A DNA stretch of 64,000 nucleotides, from the NCBI RefSeq assembly GCF_002949735.1, contig NZ_CP026681.1, positions 1,550,001 to 1,614,000 on the forward strand, given 5' to 3'. Every line of letters starts with the position of its first letter. Positions within the stretch are counted from its first letter, which is position 1. The stretch comes from Nostoc sp. 'Peltigera membranacea cyanobiont' N6. Its GTDB lineage: Bacteria > Cyanobacteriota > Cyanobacteriia > Cyanobacteriales > Nostocaceae. Shown piece by piece: positions 18,685-27,000 of this stretch. The notes under the pieces are model-generated. The model was not told the origin of the DNA and did not search any database. It saw only the letters and a list, made by a program, of their open reading frames with translations. The translations under genes were made by a program, and so were the position numbers.

Positions 18685-18739
18685 AGTTCGTAGTAAGGAC
18701 TTTAGTCCTGATTTGAGAACTAAAGTTCTCACTACAAAC
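18685..18739. repeat. Dispersed inverted repeat (GTTCGTAGTAAGGAC family)
   Basis: Contains GTTCGTAGTAAGGACTTTAG and, inverted, a diverged arm ending CACTACAAAC. A tighter copy of the same family lies at 32742-32777. It is short, non-coding and palindromic, as MITE-like or REP-like repeats are. Confidence 0.75.
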
Positions 18740-18826
18740 CTTTAATTATTTACCCTGTTCTACTTAGCTACGAATTAATTAATAAAATACTGTACTTAAA
18801 TTTAGTTTCACAAGCAAAGTTTAGCA

Positions 18827-20131
18827 ATGATCGAATCACGCAATCGCAAACCACTGGTTAAACAGGCATCTACTCTCATCCGCAGTTCTTCAATATCAGC
18901 CGTTGAAATTTTGACAATGGCATTAGAGACATTGTGGAGTAATAAACTCCGCACTGCGCTAACAATGCTGGGCATTATCATTGGCATTATGGCAGTAATT
19001 GCTGTCACCGCCATTGGTCAAGGTACTCAAAAAGCAACCGAGCAACAACTACAATCACTCGGAACCGACATTTTGCAAGTGCAAGCGGGTGCATCTAGAA
19101 GTGGCGCGGTGCAACAGGGCGCTGGGAGTGCCACGACATTAACTTTAGAAGATGCTGAAGCGATCGCGCAACAGGTTTTAGGAGTTGACCGAGTATCGGC
19201 GATTCTGCAACAGTCTGCCCAAGTTGTTTATGGCGAAAACAACGACTCGATGACCATTATTGGAACTGATGTTAATTATCCAGATGTACGCAACACTCAT
19301 CCTCAAACAGGCAGATTTTTCACTGAAGAGGAAGTCAAGGCAGCAAAACCTCTGGCGGTTTTAGGCCCCACCGCCCGCGATGAACTGCTAGGTTCAGGAA
19401 GTATTGCAGAAGGCGCACAAATCCGCATCTCTGGACAAACCTATGATGTCATCGGCGTTATGGAGACGAAGGGAGCGCAAGGGCCACAAAACCCGGATGA
19501 ACAAATTTATATCCCGCTCACTAATATGTCTGCTCGGCTAGTAGGAAATAATGCCGTTAAGGGAATTGCCATTAGAGGAATTTATGCCAAAGTCAAAAGC
19601 CAGGATCAACTAGACGCTGCTCAGTATCAAACTACGAATCTCTTGCGGGTAAGACATGGTATTTATCCAGAAAAAGGAGAGAAAGATGATTTTCGGATTG
19701 TTAATTCGGCTGATATCATCAACACGCTGACCAGTACATCTAAGCTTTTTACCGTGATGATAGTGGCGGTTGCCACAATTTCTTTAATTGTTGGCGGTAT
19801 TGGTATTGCCAATATCATGCTTGTGTCAGTGGTGGAACGAACGCGGGAAATTGGGATTCGGAAAGCAATTGGAGCGACTAGCACTGCCATTTTGAGCCAG
19901 TTTTTAGCCGAGGCAGTTGTGATTGCGGTAATTGGGGGGGTAATCGGTATTGGATTGGGAATTGCGATCGCCTTTGCCGCCTCAAATCTATTTAAATTTC
20001 CCTTCGTGATTTCGCTTTGGTCAATACTATTCGGCTTTGGTTTAACCTTTGTAATTGGGTTGCTGGCTGGTGTAATTCCGGCTCGTAATGCTGCCAGCCT
20101 TGATCCAATAACGGCGCTCAGAAGCGATTAA
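18827..20131 (+). CDS. MacB/FtsX-type ABC exporter permease
   Basis: 434 residues. The first membrane segment (LGIIIGIMAVIAVTAIGQGT) follows the LWSNKLRTALTMLGI motif typical of the MacB family. A large periplasmic core domain (about 70-310) comes next. Three C-terminal membrane segments then include VVERTREIGIRKAIGATSTAILSQFLAEA, the conserved coupling stretch that contacts the ATPase. The gene is preceded by the adaptor and followed after 26 bases by the ATPase. It differs from fused E. coli MacB in having its ATPase as a separate protein. Confidence 0.93.
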   Translation: MIESRNRKPLVKQASTLIRSSSISAVEILTMALETLWSNKLRTALTMLGIIIGIMAVIAVTAIGQGTQKATEQQLQSLGTDILQVQAGASRSGAVQQGAGSATTLTLEDAEAIAQQVLGVDRVSAILQQSAQVVYGENNDSMTIIGTDVNYPDVRNTHPQTGRFFTEEEVKAAKPLAVLGPTARDELLGSGSIAEGAQIRISGQTYDVIGVMETKGAQGPQNPDEQIYIPLTNMSARLVGNNAVKGIAIRGIYAKVKSQDQLDAAQYQTTNLLRVRHGIYPEKGEKDDFRIVNSADIINTLTSTSKLFTVMIVAVATISLIVGGIGIANIMLVSVVERTREIGIRKAIGATSTAILSQFLAEAVVIAVIGGVIGIGLGIAIAFAASNLFKFPFVISLWSILFGFGLTFVIGLLAGVIPARNAASLDPITALRSD

Positions 20132-20157
20132 AACATTCTTAAAAGAAAATTACTAAT

Positions 20158-20880
20158 ATGGCAACGATGATTTGGATGGAAGAAATTCAGAAAACATATC
20201 GTCTTGGAGAAGTCGAGGTTCCGATACTCAAGGGTATTGACTTGTCTATTGAGGAAGGCGAATACGTTTCAATTATGGGAATGTCTGGTTCGGGGAAGTC
20301 TACGCTGATGAATATCATCGGTTGCCTCGATCGCCCCACATCTGGACATTATGTTTTAGAAGGTAGAAACCTGACTACGCTAACCGATGATGAGTTGGCA
20401 TATATCCGCAATCGCCGCATCGGCTTTGTGTTTCAGCAGTTCAATTTGCTGGCTCGTTCTACGGCTTTAGAAAACGTGATGCTGCCAATGGTCTATGCAG
20501 GTGTTCCCAAATCGGAACGCAGACGACGGGCAGAGTCAGCCTTAACTCGTGTTGGCTTGGCAGAGCGAATGTTAAACCGTCCTAACCAGATGTCTGGCGG
20601 ACAGCAACAGCGAGTAGCGATCGCCCGCGCCCTAGTTAACCGCCCTGCACTGGTTCTAGCAGATGAACCCACTGGGGCGTTAGACACTCAAACCTCTCAG
20701 GAAGTGATGGATTTGTTGACCGAGTTAAACAGTCAAGGCATCACGATTGTCATCGTTACCCATGAACCAGATGTAGCGGATCAAACTAATCGGATTATTC
20801 ATGTTAAAGATGGTTTAGCTGAAGGGGTAACAAAGAAGCTACAAACCAGACTAGTTGAAGGAGGCAGGAGGGACAATTAA
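20158..20880 (+). CDS. ABC exporter ATPase (LolD/MacB/DevA type)
   Basis: 240-residue nucleotide-binding subunit. Walker A is GMSGSGKST, the Q loop is VFQQFNLL, the signature is MSGGQQQRVAIARAL, Walker B is LVLADEPTGALD, and the H loop is IVIVTHEPDVA. These are characteristic of the MacB/LolD/DevA class working with FtsX-type permeases. It completes the adaptor-permease-ATPase set encoded immediately upstream. Confidence 0.95.
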   Translation: MATMIWMEEIQKTYRLGEVEVPILKGIDLSIEEGEYVSIMGMSGSGKSTLMNIIGCLDRPTSGHYVLEGRNLTTLTDDELAYIRNRRIGFVFQQFNLLARSTALENVMLPMVYAGVPKSERRRRAESALTRVGLAERMLNRPNQMSGGQQQRVAIARALVNRPALVLADEPTGALDTQTSQEVMDLLTELNSQGITIVIVTHEPDVADQTNRIIHVKDGLAEGVTKKLQTRLVEGGRRDN

Positions 20881-21556
20881 GAAGGGGATTCAGCACCGTA
20901 CTTAATTGGGGCCACTGAACTTCGTTTCAGTGGGGGTCTTAAACCCTTACTCCCTGCGGTCGTAGCAGAGGGCAGAAAACAGTATTCCAACCTATTGCTC
21001 CTGCCTCCTGCCCTCTGCCTTTCTTGATAATGTGCATAGCGGATAAAACCTGATAAAAATCAGGTAGTTTGCTAGGGCGTGTCATCAGTTGAGCCAAATC
21101 ACGGTAGCACCAAGAAAATTGACTTTGAGTTGGTCATAGCGCGTGGCGATAGCGCGGTACTGCTTGAGTTTGGCAAAAAAGTTTTCAGACGGGCTTGAAT
21201 CATCACTCCTGGTATTTCCTGCTTATGCTCATACCGTTTCTTTGTGAAGCTGCGCCAAATTTCCTTTGCTTCTTATTTCTTTCTTTGTGCCTTTTGCGTC
21301 CTTTGCGGTTCATTCCTCATATAGTTCGGCGCACCTTCATCCAGAACTGGTATCAGTAGTGTAAGGGGTAGAAAAATAATCATCGGCGCTTTGGTTAGTA
21401 ATACCAATAAGTACAATCCGATTCTTTACCATATTCGGATCGATCGCACCTCTGAGCCTCTGAGCAAATCTTTTAAGGTAATTTGCTCGACAGCCTTTAA
21501 CAGAGAGTCAGAGGAACGGTAATTTAGTAATAGTTTACAAGTATTAAAGCCGAGGA
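20881..21556. other. Intergenic region with hairpin and transposase remnant
   Basis: Holds a hairpin at 20912-20933 (CCACTGAA, loop CTTCGT, TTCAGTGG, without a T run), which may end the exporter transcript. It also holds an IS5-type transposase remnant (21085-21243) and a dispersed segment near 21287-21316 of the TTGTGCCTTTTGCGTCCTTTG type. No intact gene is present. Confidence 0.6.
21085..21243 (-). pseudogene. Remnant of an IS5-family transposase (C-terminal end)
   Basis: On the minus strand the C-terminus of an IS5/IS427-type transposase can be read: KRYEHKQEIPGVMIQARLK, then in the next frame FFAKLKQYRAIATRYDQL and finally LGATVIWLN and stop at 21085. A single missing A in the run at about 21181-21186 explains the frame change. 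Just beyond the stop, GGGCGTGTCATCAGTT resembles the terminal inverted repeat of that IS group. The rest of the element is absent. Confidence 0.75.
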
Positions 21557-23218
21557 TTAGTTTACTGAGATTGATTTGACTTCAATTTGCGATCGCCCAT
21601 TACCGTGATGCGCCAGAGCCGCCATTCCATGTTCTTGGGCCCGCAGTTCTCGATCGGATATTTCTGGCTCCTTAATATAGACTGAACTCACTAAGATATT
21701 CAGAACTCCACTTTCTTCAGCCTGACGCACAGCGCGATGCGTAATTAATTCACCCACATTCAAAATCACATTGTCTTGTGGATCGAGAATGACGCGGGTA
21801 ACTGGACGACCCAGGGCTTGTTCAATTCGTTGCTTCTTCAGTGCCCGTGTGCTGCGTCCTTGTAACTTTTCTGCCTGCTCTTTCAAAGTTTGCCAGAAAG
21901 TGTTGAGGTTCTTTTGGGCAACGCTTGCTCCATCGCGCAGTTGAACTTTGGTTTCTAACCACGTGTCATTTGCGCTAGAACTAACTGCGGTTGCCAGAGC
22001 CAGACCAGCCGCGCTCAGTAATTCTGCTTCTTTGCCGTAAATCTGGGCACGATCGAGGATGGATTCAGTTACAATCTGCCCAGATGCCGCAATAATTAAG
22101 CCATCGTCAGCACGCACTGTTTGTAAGACTCTGCGCCCTCTTACTTGCTGAATCGCTAGACGCGCTTGTGCTGCCAGCCCATCAACCGAATAACGTAGGT
22201 TAGCAGCACTGTTTTGAGTTACGCTCTGAATTTGATTGCTAGTAGATTCTGTTACTGCTTTCAAATTGCGGCTAATATTTGCAGTCAGACTGCCACCCGT
22301 AGCCCGGTATAGTTCATCAAGGATACCCATGCGATCGGCAGCTTCTGCCTCGACTATGGTGACTTCCTGCCCCTGTAGTAACAGTACACTACCATCTGGA
22401 GTCAGCACATCCCGCTCAACATGCTTGCCAATCACGGATATTTTTTGCTCCGCAGGGTCAACCAGATTATTTGTTAGTAAAGCAGATGCATCTCGATTGA
22501 GGTCTTGCAGTTTGCTGCTAGTAGCATCAGTTGCGGCTTGCAGTTGTTCCCCTGCCGACTGGCTTGCTGACTGTAGCGTGCGGTTCACATTGTCTACCGA
22601 GCTTTGCAGTTGCTCACCTGCTGCCTGGCTGGCTTTTTGTAATCTACGGTTAGCTGTTTGGGCCGATTCTTGCAACTTGTCTTCAGTTGCTTGAACGGCT
22701 CCTCGGATACCACCGATCTGTTCTTGCATCATCTGAGCAGTTTGTGGAGGTACAAAGGCAACATCATAACCAATTGTCAGCGTTTCGGGAGCGGGAACGA
22801 ACGATCGCCCCGAGTAAGCATCGGCAAATACACCACCAGAAACTTCGTATCCTTCCACCAACCCGCTATGCTCGTCAAAGAACAAATCAACTAGTACACC
22901 AAGGTTAAGTCCCTCAGTGGTCAGAATTCTGGTTCCTTTTAAGACGAGATTCTGGTGCAGAATCTCTTTAATTGCAGGGACACGATGTACCTTAACAACA
23001 GATTCTTTCGAGTTAACAACGATCGCATCTAACCCAATCGCTTGCACTTCTTCTAGGGGAATGACTTTGGCATTCCGAAATAGTCCCTTCTCTTCAACCA
23101 GAAAACCCAAAATTTGATTATTTTTTTGATCAAAAATTAAGTCTATAATCCGCTCAATCTTCTTACCATTGTCAGATGTAACGACTACTTTATCGATAAC
23201 ATCACTACCTTTACGCAT
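21557..23218 (-). CDS. PRC-barrel domain protein with amphipathic helical repeats
   Basis: 553 residues. The N-terminal part has two PRC-barrel-like units (about 5-80, KIERIIDLIFDQKNNQILGFLVEEKG, and 85-160, GLNLGVLVDLFFDEHSGLVEGYEVSG). These are followed by a coiled-coil stretch of repeated 18-20 residue units (about 170-245, with LQSSVDNVNRTLQSASQSAGEQLQ). A second helical region lies near 310-350, and a further PRC-like end contains PVTRVILDPQDNVILNVGELITHRAV. PRC barrels bind proteins or RNA in photosynthetic and ribosome-assembly contexts; the actual partner is unknown. A small membrane protein gene lies 23 bases upstream on the same strand. Confidence 0.8.
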   Translation of the reverse strand: MRKGSDVIDKVVVTSDNGKKIERIIDLIFDQKNNQILGFLVEEKGLFRNAKVIPLEEVQAIGLDAIVVNSKESVVKVHRVPAIKEILHQNLVLKGTRILTTEGLNLGVLVDLFFDEHSGLVEGYEVSGGVFADAYSGRSFVPAPETLTIGYDVAFVPPQTAQMMQEQIGGIRGAVQATEDKLQESAQTANRRLQKASQAAGEQLQSSVDNVNRTLQSASQSAGEQLQAATDATSSKLQDLNRDASALLTNNLVDPAEQKISVIGKHVERDVLTPDGSVLLLQGQEVTIVEAEAADRMGILDELYRATGGSLTANISRNLKAVTESTSNQIQSVTQNSAANLRYSVDGLAAQARLAIQQVRGRRVLQTVRADDGLIIAASGQIVTESILDRAQIYGKEAELLSAAGLALATAVSSSANDTWLETKVQLRDGASVAQKNLNTFWQTLKEQAEKLQGRSTRALKKQRIEQALGRPVTRVILDPQDNVILNVGELITHRAVRQAEESGVLNILVSSVYIKEPEISDRELRAQEHGMAALAHHGNGRSQIEVKSISVN

Positions 23219-23241
23219 TTATCTATTCCTCGCAGTTTTTA

Positions 23242-23439
23242 TTATTGATTGGGTTGTCCAGTGACTTGTTCGTTGGTTGGCTGAATTTTTAGCTGAAAAT
23301 ATCGCCCCTCTCGACCAAAACCAGGAGCGATGTCAATAACGCCAAAGTATTCAAGGAATACCCCAAAGATAGCCACAAGGGTAATTAAAACGGTGATATT
23401 GGCTCCAGTATTAGAGCGCTGTCCTATGAGCCTGGGCAT
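23242..23439 (-). CDS. Small membrane protein upstream of the PRC-barrel gene
   Basis: 65 residues with one central membrane segment (ITVLITLVAIFGVFLEYFGVI) and a Gln/Asn/Pro-rich tail. It precedes the PRC-barrel gene by 23 bases in the same direction, suggesting a two-gene operon in which it could anchor or assist the larger protein. No family recognised. Confidence 0.6.
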   Translation of the reverse strand: MPRLIGQRSNTGANITVLITLVAIFGVFLEYFGVIDIAPGFGREGRYFQLKIQPTNEQVTGQPNQ

Positions 23440-24060
23440 TTTCCCCCCTTAATTTCTTATTTTTTTTGTTACGAAGCTTGCTAGAAAAGTTAGACAACTT
23501 TGTTTATATCATTATTAATTAGATGTATATATCTATCTCCTGGGATATGCCATCGATTATTTTCTCTTTCAGAAATATATTTCTCAAAGTAGATATATTA
23601 GTTATTCCTTATCCCAGCTTTTTCAAAAACAAATATATTTATTTATAGCCTTAACAAATAACATTGTAATACCTTGATGGATAATTTAAACTAATATCTT
23701 TTATAATCTATCGTTAAATATTTAGTTTTTTCGTGCAAAAACAATATACGACTTACACGCTGTTTAAATGTTTGCTGAAACATTATTTAAAAACGATCTA
23801 ATCACCCAGATAGCATTTTTTAGGGGGTCGGGCGGAACGCCGCAGGGTAACTGCAAGACCTCAATTGAGATGCGTTACTACTTACTATCTAACGCTTTCA
23901 GTCTCAACCTACGTAGAGACACAAAGTTGTGCGTCTCTGCACGTTTATAAACCTGCTGGCAAATACCATTGACGTACTAGCTGCTATCGATACTCAAGCA
24001 AAGGGCATACTAAGGGTATTAAATGTTTGCCATAAAACTTGTGCGGTAAGGTAGGTACAG
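23440..24060. other. Intergenic region with a dispersed inverted repeat
   Basis: About 620 AT-rich bases between divergently read genes, so promoters for both must lie here. Near 23912-23943 a GTAGAGACACAA arm faces TTGTGCGTCTCTGC, the inverted-repeat type scattered in Nostoc genomes. No gene could be supported. Confidence 0.5.
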
Positions 24061-27000
24061 ATGGATGCGATCGCTATAATTCCCCAATATCAACTAATAG
24101 AAAAACTCTATGCTGGCTCTAGAACAGTGGTGTATAGGGGCATAAGAGAAGCGGATCGGCTTGGCATTGTAGTCAAATTGCTACTGCGCGAGTACCCAAC
24201 TTTCAGCGAACTGTTGCAGTTTCGTAACCAGTATACGATTGCCAAAAATCTAGATAGTCCGGGGATTATTCGTCCATATAGTTTAGAAACTTACCGCAAT
24301 AGCTATGCGTTAGTGATGGAAGATTTTGGCGGTACTTCACTACGAGGCTATGTTCAAAATCAACCACTAACATTAAAGGAGTTTTTGGAAATTGCCATCC
24401 AACTTGCGGATATCCTCAACTACTTGCACCATCACCAAATTATTCACAAAGACATCAAACCTGCAAATATCCTGATTCACCCAGAGACAAAGCAGGTTAA
24501 AATCATCGATTTTAGTATTGCTTCTTTATTACCCAAAGAAACCCAGGAAATTAAAAATCCCAATGTTCTAGAAGGGACATTAGCCTATCTTGCACCAGAA
24601 CAAACTGGGCGGATGAATCGAGGGATTGATTATCGGGCAGATTTCTATGCACTGGGAGTCACTTTTTTTGAATTGCTAACGGGAGAACTGCCGTTTTTGA
24701 CTGACGATCCAATGGAGTTGCTACATTGTCATATTGCCAAACAACCCGATCGATTCAGAATTAAAAATGGCGATCGCAGACTCGCTAACGCTGCGCTAAC
24801 AAAATTAGAAAACGAAGAAGCGGTTCCCCAAGTTCTCTGTGATATTGTGATGAAGCTGATGGCAAAGAATGCTGAAGATCGCTATCAGAGTGCATTAGGA
24901 TTGAAATATGATTTAGAAACTTGCCGAGAACAACTCAATTTTACAGATAAGATTGAAACCTTTAAAATTGCAACCAGGGATGTGTGCGATCGCTTCCTCG
25001 TCAGAGAAAAATTATACGGTCGAGAAAACGAAGTTCAGCAACTACTAGCAGCCTTTGAAAGGGTTTCTCAAGGAAGTAGCGAACTGATGTTAGTTGCAGG
25101 TTTTTCTGGTATTGGTAAAACTGCTGTTGTCAATGAAGTTCATAAACCCATTGTTAAGCAACGAGGTTATTTCATTAAAGGTAAATTTGACCAATTTAAT
25201 CGCAATATTCCCTTTTCTGCTTTTGTACAAGCTTTTCGGAATTTAATGATGCAGTTGTTAACAGAGACTGACCAACAGCTACATCGCTGGAAAACCAGTA
25301 TTCTAGAAGCTGTCGGCGAGAATGGACAGGTAATTATTGAAGTTATTCCTGAATTAGAAATAATTATTGGTCAACAACCACCCGCACCAAAATTATCAGG
25401 GAATGCGGTACAGAATCGCTTTAATTTACTATTTCAAAAGTTTGTAGAGCTATTCACAACTAAAGAACATCCCTTGGTGATGTTTTTAGATGATTTGCAG
25501 TGGGCAGATTCAGCCTCTCTCAAGTTGATGCAATTGTTGATGAGTGAATCAGCCGGGGGATATTTATTATTAATTGGTGCTTATCGGGATAATGAAGTCT
25601 TTGCGGCTCATCCTTTGATATTTACTTTAGAAGATATTAGGAAAAGTCAGGCTATTATTAATACTATTACATTAGTTAACTTAAGTTTATTAAGTTTAAA
25701 TGAGTTAGTGGCTGATACACTTAGTTGTTCCCTAAAAATTGCTGAACCATTAACTAAACTCGTTTACCAAAAGAGTAAAGGTAATCCGTTTTTTAGCACA
25801 CAATTTCTTAAATCTCTCTATGAAGATAAGCTGATTGTCTTTGATAGGGAATTAGGTTACTGGCAATGTGATATTGTAGCAGTAAAAGCCTTAAGTCTTA
25901 CTGATGATGTCGTCGAATTTATGGCATTGCAGTTGCAGAAACTACCGACAAAAACGCAGAATATTTTGAAACTTGCAGCTTGTATTGGCAATCAGTTTAA
26001 TTTAGCAACTTTAGCAGTTGTTTCTGAACAATCAGAACTTGAAACCTCATCGGATTTGTGGAGAGCATTGCAAGAGGGATTCATCCTACCTCAAAGTGAA
26101 ATATACAAGTTTTATGTAGGACAAGAAACACAAGATGGGTTAAAAAGCTCTCAGACTATCAGTTATAAGTTTTTGCACGATCGCATTCAGCAAGCGGCTT
26201 ATTCCTTAATCCCAGAGGGTGAGAATCAAGCAATTCATTTGCAAATTGGCAACCTGCTATTAAATAATACACCTATTGAAAAGCAAGAAGAGAGAATTTT
26301 TGAGATTGTTAATCAATTGAATATTGGTGTGAAGCTAATTATTCAGCAGTCAGACAGAGAGCAATTAGCACAGTTAAATCTGTTAGCTGGGCAAAAAGCG
26401 AAACTATCTACTGCATATACTGCGGCAATGGAATATATTAGTTTTGGTATTCAGCTATTGACAACAGATAGTTGGGAACGAAAGTATGCTCTCGCCTTAG
26501 CCTTGTATGAAGAAGCTGCTGCGGCTGCTTATCTGATTGGCGAATTTGACAAGGTAGAAGAGTTTGCCTTACAAGTACAACACCATGCTAAAGTTTTACT
26601 AGATCGGGTTAAATCTATTGAAATTCAAATCCAATCTTATTTAGCTCAGAGCCGTTTTGATAATTCGATTCAGACTGCGATCGCACTTCTGAATCTCTTA
26701 GGTGTTAAACTCTCTCCCCAAGCCAGTCAAACGGAAACATTACTTGGTTTAGGCAAAATAACATTACGATTGCTAGGCAAATCTCCTTTAAGTTTAATTG
26801 ACTTGCCTAACATGACTGGAGGGGAACAACTAGCAGCAATTAGAATTCTGGCCAGTACTAATTCAACCGCTTATATTGCTCGTCCAGATTTGCTACCACC
26901 AATTATTTTAAATGAAGTCAGTTTATCGATGCAGTATGGTAATGCAGCAGAATCTGCATTTGGTTATGCCTGGTATGGATTGATTCAGTGTGGCATTATC

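Larger units (their letters stand above)
18380..18826. other. Intergenic region inside the exporter operon
   Basis: Nearly 450 bases separate adaptor and permease, unusually long for such an operon. It holds the 21-bp palindromic array (18409-18598) and a GTTCGTAGTAAGGAC-type dispersed inverted repeat (18685-18739), both listed separately. Confidence 0.6.

Noticed and set aside
23768..23950. 60-codon frame between the small membrane protein and the giant kinase
   Set aside because: Overlaps a dispersed inverted repeat and has no RBS or family likeness.
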